From Atrichornis clamosus (lineage: Eukaryota; Chordata; Aves; Passeriformes; Menuridae), in contig WBMZ01005343.1 in assembly GCA_013400975.1 (NCBI GenBank), positions 334,387 to 398,386 of the forward strand: a DNA stretch of 64,000 nt. The letters run 5' to 3'. Position numbers and translations under genes: made by a program. Positions 11,605 to 24,200 of the stretch are shown here, piece after piece; the stretch's first letter is position 1; each line of letters begins with the position of its first letter. The notes beneath the pieces are model-generated. The model was not told the DNA's origin and searched no databases. It saw nothing but the letters and a program-made list of their open reading frames with translations.

Positions 11605-13939
11605 TGTTCTAAGTAGTTAGTTAGGGGTATTAATTCTTACAACCTAGTACTTTCTAAGCATATTTTAAAGGAAGAAGTAAGCAGTAAAAGAATTGCTATT
11701 CTCTGTCTTATCTCTGCTTTAGAACAAAGCTTAAACAAAACAATTCCTAGAAATTATATCAGAGCTCTCAGCTAGGAGTAATGAAAAACATATGCCAAAT
11801 TAAATAACTAAAAACGGTATCTTGCAAAATGTGTCACACATGTACTTAATTGTTAAAAATTTTTTAAAATTTTTATGCTGTGTTAGATTTCATTCATGGA
11901 GGTTCTTCCATCATTCGCTAACTGCACAAACATTTGTGCCAAGATAAAAAAATGAGCAAAAGAGTGTTGGGAATGGGTAGACATGGTGAAAAATCTGCTT
12001 CTGGTGCTAGTACAGGTCCATGTTGGCATATGTGAATTGTAACTATCCTAGCCAAATCCCAAAGAATTTTAAGCATTGGGCAATCCCACATAGAAAGTAG
12101 ATCTTTTGTTAAGATAGATCTGTATCCTTCTGTTAGCCAAACTAAGAACTGATTGTTAGCAGCATTTTCAAAGCCTGTTGTTTCCTTCAGTTATCATGTG
12201 ACCTTAAAGAGCTAACCTTCAAGTCAGGACGTGCATAAGGTTCATGCCCTGCAAACTGAGTGCTTAGGCAGCTGAGGTGCCAGAAGGGTCGCAATTTTTT
12301 CTGGGGACCTGAGGCAACTCTTTTATTAAGTTCTGTTTAGGTGAATGGGTATGCAGAGCCTGTGCCCAAAGGGAATATCAACCAGTCAAAGGAATTAACA
12401 GCAGAAAATCTAAAAGGTATTCTAGCAGAGCAGTCAGGCGATTTCCACATGCTGGAAAGGTCTAAGTAGAGACCTGTTAGAGGGCAAGGAGAAGTTCAGA
12501 TGCTACCTGGAATCACCCAAGGTTTTTATTTTATGCTTTTAAAATATTGATCCATTTTCCTTTTGATTTTGTGCTTGCAGATAGCTTCACCTCTGTTTGA
12601 AAAAACTATAGCTTTACCTTAAAAATTTCCATGTCATGCAGGTTTCAGGGTGATGACCAAGTTATCTTTTCTTTACACTTTTTTTCATGTGCTCTGAAGA
12701 GAAGAAAAAAAAATTTTGAAAGCACCATAGCACTGGAATAGTTCACTGATCTGGTAGTTCAGTTCGTACTTTGATACTTCAATACTATATTATATCTGCT
12801 GTTGAATGGGTCGTACAAACTTCTTAGAGAACAGTGACGGTAAAATTTAAAGTCTTTGGACTATTTTCAATCCTTGTTTAAATTAGGATTTAATTCCTCT
12901 TTAGCTGAGGAACGAAAAGGCAAGCCAGGGAACTGGGAATACACTTGTGGATGAATTTTGATTTGAAAGCCGGATAGAAGTAGGATTTTGATCATCTAAG
13001 GATGAACTCCAGTCACTTGTTTAAAAGAGCTTCTGGGCCAGTGTCTTACAGAAGCCTCTGTTAAGGTCTCTTAAACCCTTACACCAGTGTATTGAAAGGG
13101 CTTCTCTTTCTTCATCTGGCCAAATGTAGTCATGGTGCGGATTGAGGGGGTCCACAGTATGAGAGGTGCTAGAGACATTTGGTAAATCTACACCTTAACA
13201 TTACAGCCATCACTAAACCTGTGTGATCAGTGCCCAGCCTCCTCATTTTTTCACTGCTAATTCAAATTTCTCTTACTTTAAGTTTCAAGCTTTCAACCTT
13301 TGGATTTTGTTATATTCTTGCTAAATGGAAGAGCTATCCTGTATCCTATTCACAGTATCCTGTACTTAAACTCTTCATCTGATAGAATTAAGGAAAAGAA
13401 TTTTTTGTATCTCTACCTGTTCCATACTTTCTGAGGTCTTCATTTGTATTTGTGATTTCTATTTTACCCAGTTTGACTGTGTCTAGTGATTGTATGTTTA
13501 CAGTTCCATTTAAATCATTGTATTTGATGCATGTTATTTTAGAGTTCAGGTGGAGGGGTGTGTGTGCATGCATATGCATGTCATAATATCCTATCAGTTC
13601 TACATTCTACAGCATCTTCTGCAAAGCTAAGCAAAACTAAAGTTTCCTTTTGTTATTTCAGTCTATCATATCTTTTCCCCTGTTTTCCCTTCTCAGCATG
13701 GAAGACCTCTGCTTTATCCTCTTCTCTCAGAAACACCATGGAAAATCTGGTCATGTGGTCTTAGGAAAAAATGCTAATTACTGTGTTCAGATTTTCTTTC
13801 CATCACCACTGTAAAAGGTCATTTATTTAAGAGCCTACATCTGCATTCTGGACCCTGTGGTGTTGTATGAAATACACTGTGCTGAAGGTGGCACATTTTT
13901 TTCTGACCCTAACGGAATGTACTTTTTTTATTTCTACAG

Positions 13940-14001
13940 AGTACCAAGCTGCCATTCTGCATTTAAAGAGGGAACACAAAGAAGAAATTGAAACATTAAA
14001 G
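13940..14001 (+). CDS. FMN1: FMN1 exon a: coiled-coil segment before FH1
   Basis: A 62 bp internal exon between acceptor tttctacag and donor gtatac. The first two bases complete a codon begun in an exon left of the window; the remaining 20 codons read [20 protein letters not shown] and end on a codon boundary. The charged heptad-like pattern (L, I, E/K rich) suggests the coiled coil that precedes FH1 in formin-1. The next exon, 23 kb downstream, continues in the same phase and the same helical style. Formins of this subfamily act on cytoplasmic actin at junctions and filament ends. The exon is short, so its identity rests on splice signals, exact frame continuity with the FH1 exon and my recollection of the vertebrate FMN1 coiled coil. 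No other exon was recognised to its left. Confidence 0.88.
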
Positions 14002-16644
14002 GTATACTTCTGTAATGATTAATTTTCTTTTCCTGGTTAGTGCATTTTACAGATTTAAGTAGTGCAAACATATATTTTCTACCAAATGTTAAGACTTTAA
14101 TTGTTTCTTTCTATAAGTAGTTTTCAGTTGACTGCCAACTCAGCTAAAATTAATGTGATAAAAATCCATACACGCACTCATACATGATGGCAAAAAGCAA
14201 TGTTACTTGTTTCCACTTTGTAGTTTTCCTTATTGTTGTCCTCTTAAATTCTTCCCGCTAACTCAGCAGTGCAGTATTTTTACATTGGCACTGGCATTTA
14301 AATACTTACTCTCTCTCAGTGAAGCATACTTCTGTAGAAGTTTTCTGTAATTTTGACTGAAAAATAAATGTGTGAGACTTTCTGAAGTTTTGTATTGAGC
14401 AGTCTCTGTTGATGTCTCCTCTTTTAAAGTGTAAACCTGACCAACTAATGATCAAAATCAGAAATAATGCAGTTTAGTATTAGAACTCACTTTCCCTTGG
14501 CCTGATTGACTGTGCTAAGCAAAGTAAAATATTACAAGAAAGTGTTTTTATCATAAAAGCAGGAACTTACATGGAAGTATAACTGAATTTGGTCATCACC
14601 CTTACTTTAAAATTAACAGCATCTTCCTTTTCTCACCAGTTGTGATATATTCTTAAGCACAGCTGCGGTGTGTTGTAATACAGGTCCATATGCCAAATCC
14701 TTAGTATACAGGTCATCAATTAGAAAACATTCAGTATTTCCTTTGTGATCATTAAGGCAAATAGAGTGGAAAATAAACAGATTTACTAACACAGGGATTC
14801 TGATAATCCAGTACATTGATACATTAACTCTGTCATTAGGCAGATCACACAGAGCAATTACCAGACTAGCACAAGTACAGTATTTGTATTACACAGAGTG
14901 GTTGTGTCTGCACAAAGGCCAGGAGAAATAGGACATAAAACCTGTGAAGTTGAGAAAGCTCTGTGAAGTCTTTGAGTAGACAGAGGTGAATGAAGGTAGC
15001 AGCTTGTGGAGTGTGCAGTGTCTCTTAAAATTCAGCACAGGAAAATGCAAGCTAGCACTAAAGTAAATACAACAGTAACATGCAATAAATATTATCAATA
15101 ACTCTTGCGGAAAAGAGTGTTACTCTCCCACGCAAGAACAGTAGATGGATGCAAGGGCAATTTATTCATTTTGACATGGTATTTCAGAGGATAGATAGTC
15201 TTAGTGAGAGAGAAAAAATGTGTTTGTGCTTCTCCAGCAACCCTGGAAACAGTAGGAGCAAAAGAGACAGGTACTGGCAGGCATCCATGAAAAATCACAC
15301 ATCTCTCTAATTACATCCTTCATTAAAAGAATGTTCACCTTGCATATTTTGTCTTCCCTAAGAGTACTTTTGAAAGACACAGGACAAGTAGATTCTGTGA
15401 TTTTCTGCTCATACCTTTGAATGATATAAGCATTCATTTCATCTGGGTTGAGCTTTTCTAAAATATCATCATGTCTTATTGATTAATTGTGCTTATATGT
15501 TGTCTTGTTTAGTAGTAAGGAAATTGTGAGTGGATTGTTTCCAGAAATGTGGTACTGTGATGTAACTTTCAGCACCATAAAATCTCACCATTCTATATTT
15601 GCATGTAAATACAATTAGAAATGAGATAAAAAGCAAACATTTGCTGTCCATGACTAGTAGATTTATGCACTCGTAGCAGCTGTGTCCTACAGATCATACC
15701 TGTTTTCTTACATTGCAGTTATTTGGAAATTATTTTCATGTTGAGTACTACACTATGTAGTTCCAAAGGCAAACCAGAAGAGGTGATATGAATGTTCTGT
15801 AGGCCTTTTAGGTAACAGCAGTGAAGTGGAAGGTCTGCATCATGATGATCAGAAGAATAAATGAGGAAAAGAAAGAATACCTATGTTTGTTTATTCAAGA
15901 CATAATTTAAACAAGATTTTCATTTTGGAGTTGCTCATAAGTTACTGGGGACTGCACAGAGTTCAGTTTGTAAGTTTGTAAGACTGATTATTCCTAAGAT
16001 ATAATGTGATTTTTCATTTTACAATATTGATGAACATTAGAACTTCCTATACCAAAGGCCAGTTGAGTATCCTGTCCCCAGCAGTGACCCGCAGTGGGTG
16101 CTGAGAAAACACATATAAGAAATGCTGACTGTAAGAGTAATGTCTCCTTCCTGTACAGAGGGCTTTGCTTTGATTGGAGTTTTCTTTTGGCAGTTCCAGG
16201 TGTCTTCATTGTCTCTTCCTTGTTGCTTCTACTTCTACTGCCTTTATGCCCCTTTCTTACCACTGTGCTGCTTGATTTTTGGACCTCAACCAAGCCTGGT
16301 GTAAGGCATCAGGTTCATAAGGGGTGCAGAGTGATTAAGTTAGTGAGAAATGTTGCCCTAGAATACCATTTCCAGCAATCAGTGTTTCAAGGATTTCCTA
16401 GAACAGTCTGCACACGGGTTATGGTATATAACACTGATGAATAAATTATAGTATCACATGCTTCCATGACTTCTGAATGCTATGCCAACTGCGTAGTGTT
16501 CCTGCTCTCCTTCTGCATGTCCTTGGCAATGAATTACTTGAACTAGAATATGACCCACTATAGATGAATTCTTTCTGTTTGTACAGTTGTTTTGGAGCTC
16601 TTTGTTTCTCTGGAACATGGAGAATGCCATGTGAAAATTTCTGT

Positions 16645-17322
16645 ATCATAGGTCGATTTAGGTTGCAAGGGACATTACAAATCATCTAGTTTGAACTCCC
16701 TGTCATGGCAGAGACACCTTTCACTAGACCAGGTTGCATAGGGCTCCATCCAACCTTGAACTCTTACAGAGATGGGGCATTCCCACCTTCTCTGAGCAGC
16801 TTGCTCCAGTGCCTCACCACCATCACAAGCAAAGAATTTCTTCCTAACGTCTAATCTAATCCCACTCTATTTCAGTTTGAAGCCATTATCCCATGTCCTA
16901 GTACTACGTGCCCTTGTGAAAAGTCCTGCTCCATCTCTCTTGTAGCTCCCTTCAGGTACTGCAAGGTGCTATAAGGTCTCTCCGGACCCTTCTCTTCTCC
17001 AAGCTGAAGAGCCTCAACTCTCTCAGCCTGTCTTCATAGGAGAGGAGCTCCAGCCCTTTGGTCATCTTCATGGCCCTGCTTTGGACTTGCTTTAGCAGGT
17101 CTGCATCCTTCATTTGTTGGGGACCCCAGAGCTGGATGCAGCACCAGGCAGGGTCTCACCAGAGCTCTTCCGCTGACCTGTGTTCCCTCTTCAGACTCTT
17201 GGCATCACTTGCTGGCCCTGCCACCCAGTTGGTCCATGTGGGATGTGTTGAGGTTCCCCTTCCACAAGTTCAACAGCTTGGCAAGCTTATGGCTCTGACA
17301 AATGGATGCCATCAATCCCATA
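16645..17322 (-). mobile_element. CR1 fragment, about 680 bp
   Basis: The longest minus-strand CR1 copy here. It runs from the tail-proximal ggttgcaagggacattacaaatcatctagtttgaactccctgtcatgg, through the agcttgctccagtgcctcaccac and ttcttcctaacgtctaatcta blocks, to ccatgtcctagtactacgtgcccttgtgaaaagtcc, the complement of the 'ggagaagagaaggctc' block, and a gatgcagcaccaggcagggtctcaccagagc block. It has lost its terminal 8 bp repeats and contains no usable ORF. Confidence 0.93.
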
Positions 17323-19147
17323 TATAGTGCAGACTTATAATCTAAACAACATGTAGGCTGAAAATATTGATTCCCTATATTCCTGATAACGTTTTGTGTC
17401 CAAAGAGGGTCAGCACGAAATTACTCATTTTGTGAAAATAATGTCAAATCTTACTGCAGTATGTTATTTTTAAATGTGGGTGAAATCTGAGAGTCAAATG
17501 CTACTACACAGTCTTACTGCTTTAGTAAATCAAAAATATTAGTAGTTTTTGTAGTTTTAGTGGTTTTCTAAATGAAAGGATGTTATTTCAAATTGCTTTT
17601 TTCTTATTTTTTAGCTTATCTAATTTAAGAGGCTCTTTCTTCTATGTCCCTAATGTTCAAACATTTTTAAAAGCATTTTTTTCCTTATTATCCTTTATTA
17701 TTTTGTTTTTCATTTCAGAGGAATTTTTCTTATATTTTGTGATTCATTTAGATATTGTTCCTTTAACCTGAAATTGCTTCAGTCTGTAATATTTAAATAT
17801 AACAGCAAAGGGACAGGATTTTTGTTCATTCTTTATGTTGCCAACATTTGCACTTGTAAAAACAGAATGCATTGGAGAAGACCAGACTTTTTCTGTATAC
17901 TGTCTTTCTTGTGACTTTTCATTATTTCAATATTAAAAAAAAAATATTCATTAGTACATGCTGCTCTACATTATTGTATAATGTGAAGTATTGAAATTTA
18001 CATTATAACATTTCAATGGGTACCTATAATGGGGAAGTAAAATTGTGTCATGATTTAATGCAATAACATTGCATTCTATTCTATAAGTATGTAACAGAAA
18101 AATATGATGGTAGATATCCCAACTATTGGAAATTCCTGGGTAGAATCTGATTTTGTAACTACACCCTGAAGGAACGTACAGACATGAGTTTGTATGAACC
18201 AATTCTTTTGCAAACTGATCCAAATCCCATCTCTTGTGCTTATGAAGAGGGTTTGATTATTATACTTTCGCTGCAAAAGATCAGGAGTGAGACCCTTAGT
18301 CTTTGTTATTCCTGAAAGGCCTAGAAAAATCTTTAAAACTTCTGGAAGGTATATGTAGGGGAAAATTCTCAAAATATTATTAAACTGTCCTCTGAAGGTG
18401 AAAACAAACAATATTATCTAGAATCTGTCCCTTGAAACCTGTATATAGTGGTTTATAAGTGAGAGATGTGTTTATTCCTTAGCATTAGAAAGTACCGTAT
18501 ATGTTTGTGTTGTTTCTTTTCGCAGTTTTTTCTTGAGTAAAAAAAAAAGTCCTGATTGTTTTTTATGCTTCAGTATTTGTTATCACTGTGTTAATTTCCT
18601 CTAAACTTCATACCAAATACTCTTGAGTGCAACCAGAGCTTTTCCCGTACCACTGGTTTGTGGGGGTTTGTGCTGCCGCTGTGAGGCACTGAAGTTGCAG
18701 TGAATGCAGCAGTCCTGAAAGACATACAACAGTCACTGCGTAGGGAGGGTGAATGACAGTACTGTATTTTATTTGCCATCTTTATGTTATCACCAAAACT
18801 TGGAAGCTTTGTTCCTTTTTTTGATGTCACTTGAAATCAGTTTTCATCATGTAGTGTGCATACTAATTAAGATTACAACACGTAATTATTAGTTAATTGG
18901 TGATGAATCTGTACCATCTCTTATTGCATAACAATCTGCATAACTCATAACTCTTGAAGTGTTAATTAATGTATATAATTCAACTGAATCACCCACATGA
19001 AGATAATGTTTAGAAAGGGTAATGCAGTTGCTGCATTCAAAGGATTTATTGAATTTTTCACTTAATATTTGCAAAAAATGGAATAATATCTATTTAAAAT
19101 GTGAAACTATTTCTGTTCCCCAGTTAAATATTCTGCTCTTGTTCTTG

Positions 19148-19161
19148 CCACTAGATGTCAG
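19148..19161 (+). promoter_or_regulatory. CTCF-like motif (variant)
   Basis: ccactagatgtcag fits CCACTAGATGGCAG with one mismatch. It is isolated within the 23 kb intron. Confidence 0.28.
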
Positions 19162-20684
19162 TGAAGTCTTTCAGAAGTTCCCAAAAACCTTTGTGCATTT
19201 CATACTTCCTTCTAAAGTGAGAGAATGTGTGTGGTGGTGAGATTCTGCCCACTGTTTGCGTATCTTGGCACAGTCTTAGTTTTAGGTCAGAAATTATGTT
19301 GCACGTTATGGAACTAGAATTGAAGTTGCGTAATAGGTAAGTAGCTGTCATCACCTTCCTAGTATTTGTCCTACAGAACCAAGTCTTGAGTATCTAATAG
19401 CCAAACAAGTAGATGACAACTTAACATTAAATCAGAATAATGTAAATGGACTACTGACTTCTGAAAAAAAGTAGTTTACTTTAAGGCAATATTCTGATTG
19501 CAGTGCTTAATATTGAACCCAACACATAGCTGCACAAGGGTGCAGCATGCTTTTTTTCCCTGTAAGTTCAGTTGATAAAATGACTAAAAATTTAAGTTTT
19601 TCCCTAATGTCTCCTCGTTCCCTTTAGCAAAAGGGTACCAAATATCCCTTCATCTTCAGTTACATGGAAGTGTAATACTGCTTGTGCAAGATGGAATGAA
19701 AGTCCTGAGCTGTCCGGTAACCCCATACCCTAGGTCTTTTTCACTGATTCAGGTTGTTAGGCTTCCACCAGCTCACTAGATCTTTTGCATATATCCAAAC
19801 TGAGAATAATAGTGTCTTTAGGTTTTAAAAATAATATTAAATTATGCGTGTCATATAATATAGTGTAAGAAATATTAATAGGTATTTGAGGAAAAAATTA
19901 TAAGCTATAGATTATAAATTACTCAATAAGTACACAATAAAATATTATTTCTACATCTCTGAAAGTATCTCATGGCAAATTTTAGAAAGAAATACCTGTA
20001 TATTTACATACAACACAGTTATGAACATATTATTGAAATAATTATTAAGAAATAGTGAACGGTAATGCAGTTGATGTAAAACTGCCCGTGCCATTATGAG
20101 AAAGCAAGCTGGCCTCATTTAGAGAAGAATGTATCATGAGGTGTTCATAGTGACCTCTGTGGCCTCCTTGGTAATGTTTGCATTTTTGCTTTTTTGTGAA
20201 GGTTCCAAGATCTGAAATGGAGAAGTGCGTAGAAAGTAATTTCCTTAACTTTGAAAACACTTCCATATCATAAATTGAGGTTAAAGACCAGCGCCTCAAA
20301 ATACTCCAGAAAACATTGAAAAATGTGAAAGAAAAAGGAATGTGAAAGCAAAAATCATAGCACCAGTAAAAATTACCTGAAAATTTAAAGATCATTTATT
20401 TTTATCTTGTACTGAGACCACAAATCCATAAATATGTTTATGTTTTTATAAAGCAGTAAAGCTCTAGCTCTGTGATGATTATTTCATTCTTTTACAGATC
20501 TGTTTTTTCATGTCTCATGCTTCATAAGTCCTTCCTTGGCTCTTTGTCTTTTCACTTTCCCATTAATTTTCCCTCATGGTCAGTATACTTCCATTTATGA
20601 ATGCTTCCATTGCTCTTTAATTATAACATGAGTATAGCAAAAAGTGGTGCTCTCCCTGCTACATTTTGAAATTTTAAATTCAAC

Positions 20685-20760
20685 TGTGGGAGGCAGTAGT
20701 GAATAGTGTTGAAAGCTGTTGTATGCCAGAATGCTTATCAAAATACCTTTTTTAAAGAAG
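20685..20760. repeat. Diverged local duplication, copy 1
   Basis: The segment tgggaggcagtagtgaatag, then tgttgaaagctgttgtatgcc, aligns without gaps to 21141-21181 with about 33 of 41 bases identical. The source family was not recognised. Confidence 0.6.
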
Positions 20761-21137
20761 TGGGTGATTTCAGTTTTATTTTGACAATTTAAAATGTCTT
20801 ATATGTAAAAGTAAAATTTCATTTCATCTTCAGATAGTACATCAGAAATTGGATGTTTTAACAGCAAATCAAAACATTTTATAATATTTTAATTTGTCTT
20901 CTTTTTTGTAAAATCTTCTTTTTTGTGGGTAGACTGTTGTAACAAACAGGAATTCTTTTGAACAGACTAAATCGAAAAAAAAATCTGACCTGGATGCTCT
21001 TAGGCATCTTTATTACTCCTTTCTGGAAAAAAAGAAATTTTAATTTTTTTCCCCCTCAGTTTTATGTGCACATATGTGAATTCTTGCATGAGATATGATT
21101 TGTCAGAAGTCATTATGTTTTGAAAGCTACTATTAAA

Positions 21138-21205
21138 ATATGGGAGCCAATGATGAATAATGTTGAAAGCTTTGATATGCCACAGTACTTACAGAACCCA
21201 AAACA
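21138..21205. repeat. Diverged local duplication, copy 2
   Basis: The segment tgggagccaatgatgaataa, then tgttgaaagctttgatatgcc, is the partner of the copy about 450 bp upstream, in the same orientation. Confidence 0.6.
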
Positions 21206-24200
21206 TTTGGATATATGTGGATATATGCTGACTTTTGGTAATGAAATTTTGCTTCAGGATGCTGCAGTTTGTTCTTAGCTTTTACAAGATGAAATGCATC
21301 CATAAGGTGGCTGGCTGTTCTGTTGGATTTTTGTGTCCCAGCATGCATGTATAAGAAAACCTGTATCATGTATGCTTCTCTTTCTGGTGGAGTGGAGTTG
21401 CAGCTCAAAGGAGCAGCCAAGGTCAGCAAGTTTATTAGTCAGTCTTTCCTAATGAGCTGTTCAGGCATTTCAGCATTTCCATGTGGTGAACTGATGAAGG
21501 TCTCCCAGCTTGTGGTTAATTATTGATACTAATCTTGCCTAACTTGAAATGTTTCGGTCTTTCAGCTGCCGAATATATGGTTACACCACTGTGTGTGTAC
21601 TGTGTGCCTTTATGAATCTTCTACTTGGTTGCTTTGTCCTCATGAAGGAATTCTCCCTGTTCGATGCAGAGCCTCTCTGCAGTGCAAGACAGGGAAAAAT
21701 GTAAAGACTGAAAAAAGCATAAATTTTAGGAGGAAAAAGAGACAGAAGTCCTATGAAATTGCATTAAAATACCAATTTCAGAACCCCTAAGTCTCCCAGA
21801 CAGTTGCAGCAACATTGTCTTTAAAGTTTACACTTCCTAAAATGGTAAAATCCTGCTAGGAGATAAATCTCCCTGTAATGAAGAATTTGCGTAGCCAATG
21901 CCAGTGAAGGTGGAGTAGCAGACTAGGGAACAACAGCAAAGGACGGGAGCAATAGAACAGTAACTTTATTCTACAGGATGCATGCAAGCATGCAAAGAGC
22001 TAGCAAGCAGCGCTTGATCTCTTTGGAAACACTTGACCATTGCATCTTCATTCAGAAAGGAAGCTTGGAAAGATTATTCGTGTTGTATGACAATATTCCC
22101 CAGTTCAGTGCTTAATTATGTTTTTAAAACTTGCACATTATAATCTCTGTATTCATTTCATACTCTATAATGAAATTCTTGATGAAGCTTTAAGGATCTC
22201 TGCTGTGCTCTGATACTTTAACAATCTTCTCCCCCTTCTTCTCTTCCATTGACTTCCTATTTTTCATATTTTTGTTGCAATGGGTGCTTTTCATCCTTAT
22301 TTTCCTTTAACCATGTATTTACACTGTGATTATTTTCTTATCAGATAGCTTGAATATCCCAGAAGATTCTTCTCTTGTCGTGTTGTGGTTTTCTTTAATA
22401 TGGCTACTTGCCACATTGCCATTCTGTTATTTTCAATGCAATCTCACTGTGAGACTTGGATTGTTTAAATTTCTTGTCAGCTGCAGAATGCTGTTCATTC
22501 CACGTGTTGATACAAGGATTCTCCTGTTTATTTAAGAAGTTGCCACAGACCATATTCCTTATATTGAAAACAGTGAAAATCTCTTTAAGTCTGTTTCAGC
22601 ACATGGACATGGTGGTACATGGTAGTGTAGAGTTAAAATGTGCATAGAGCAAGACAGTTCAGAGCTTTAAAGCTTCAGCAGGACTGAGTTTCCACTCAAG
22701 GTTAGACACATTACAAAACACTGCTTAATTAGGGCTAAAATGAAACTCTTAAAAATTAATTATAACTGCCACATCTTTCATATTTTCTGAAAGTTAATTT
22801 ATCCCATCATATTGCCTTGAGTAAATATGTTATGCACTCAGGAGAAAAAAGTAGAACACATGCTTTGAACAGGATGACATTTTATTTTGACAGATATTGA
22901 AGAACTCTGTAACATAGGAAACAATTGTCTACAAGAGAAACTAATTGAAGTGTGATCATGGATTTATAAAAGCCACTAAAAATTAAGTAGTATCAAACTT
23001 ACCATTTTGATTTTGAAAACAGGTACCCCATGCCTTCTTGCCAAAATCATCTGTGCTTTGAAATTTACTACACCAGGTACTTCTTTAAGTCTAGTAGTTT
23101 AAGGCATTTTTCTGAATGAAATATGTAATACTCTGTGGTTTAAAAATTCTGGCTGTAATATTCCTGGTCTTAGAACAGGGACAAATTTGTCAATGATGAA
23201 CATTTTGCTGATATAGGGAAAATCTGTCTGAAATTGGAAGCTAAAACTTTTAATACAAAACTATTTTTTCTCATGTTCAGTAAAGACCAGATTTTAGCAG
23301 CTTCTGACTTTGCAAATCTAGTGGGCTTTGACTCTATCACATTTTCTGGTGCTGAACAAACTTTTAGTTGCCATTTCCACAAAGCCACCAAAGCTGTTAC
23401 AAAATTATGCTGGATCAACACTAAGCTCCACTGATTAATGCTTGCCACAAGTTACTCTTGGTTAGGTGGGGATCACCCTTCAGAGGATGCTTTCAAAATG
23501 AAAGCCTGTCTCCTGACCCCTTATTGATGGTTAGGAAATGTGAAAGCAAACCCACTGGAAATCAAAGCAGACATCAAGAGCTGGACATATGTATGGAGAT
23601 GTGAAAGGTAGAATTTTAGGTAAAAAATGGTGAGTAGAGACGCTAGGACCAGCAGTCCTAGTAACATACAGTCTTGAGATACAAGACTGGCAAGCTGAAG
23701 GGCAAAAGAAGTGGCCTGGAAATTGGGACAAAAAACAGTAGGAGATGGATTACAAAAACTTAGGTCTGGACATCACAATACAAGTTTTACTTATATGTGG
23801 GCAATTTTCTCCAAAATATGTATCCTAGAATGAATACAGTCCATTCAGTATTTGATTTTGGTTTTGTTGGTCTGTGACTAATACCCTCGCTTGTTTATTA
23901 GTCAAAATTTGATCTGAATATAATTAGTTTCATTATGTTTTTTTCTACTGTCATAAGTTTCAATTTGTCAGGATGTTTCATAAGTATAAACTGGACTTTA
24001 CAGTATGTGTTGAGATAGGCATGTAATATTATTCATAGACCTAAGGTATAACAGATTTATTGGGATGCTTACATTTGGTTATATATTCAATTACAATTTA
24101 TTTCTAACTTACTTTGCAACTACACATTCGATCCCAGAGTCTCAAGGTAGTTGTTTATAAAAGAAGGTGTATCATTGGTGACTCTGAGGAAAACTGACTA

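Larger units (their letters stand above)
1..13939 (+). other. FMN1: FMN1 intron (partial) upstream of exon a
   Basis: Noncoding AT-rich sequence that ends at the phase 1 acceptor of exon a. It holds CR1 fragments near 4.7, 5.05, 9.8 and 11.5 kb, a perfect 78 bp tandem repeat at 7237-7470, a run of 12 G at 6388-6399, and three CTCF-like motifs between 1.9 and 3.8 kb. On the minus strand near 10.1-11.3 kb there are two ORFs of about 136 codons each that I could not identify. No plus-strand FMN1 exon was recognised, but a short one could be missed. Confidence 0.75.

Noticed and set aside
17058..17327. 89-codon plus-strand ORF
   Set aside because: Antisense reading of the minus-strand CR1 copy.
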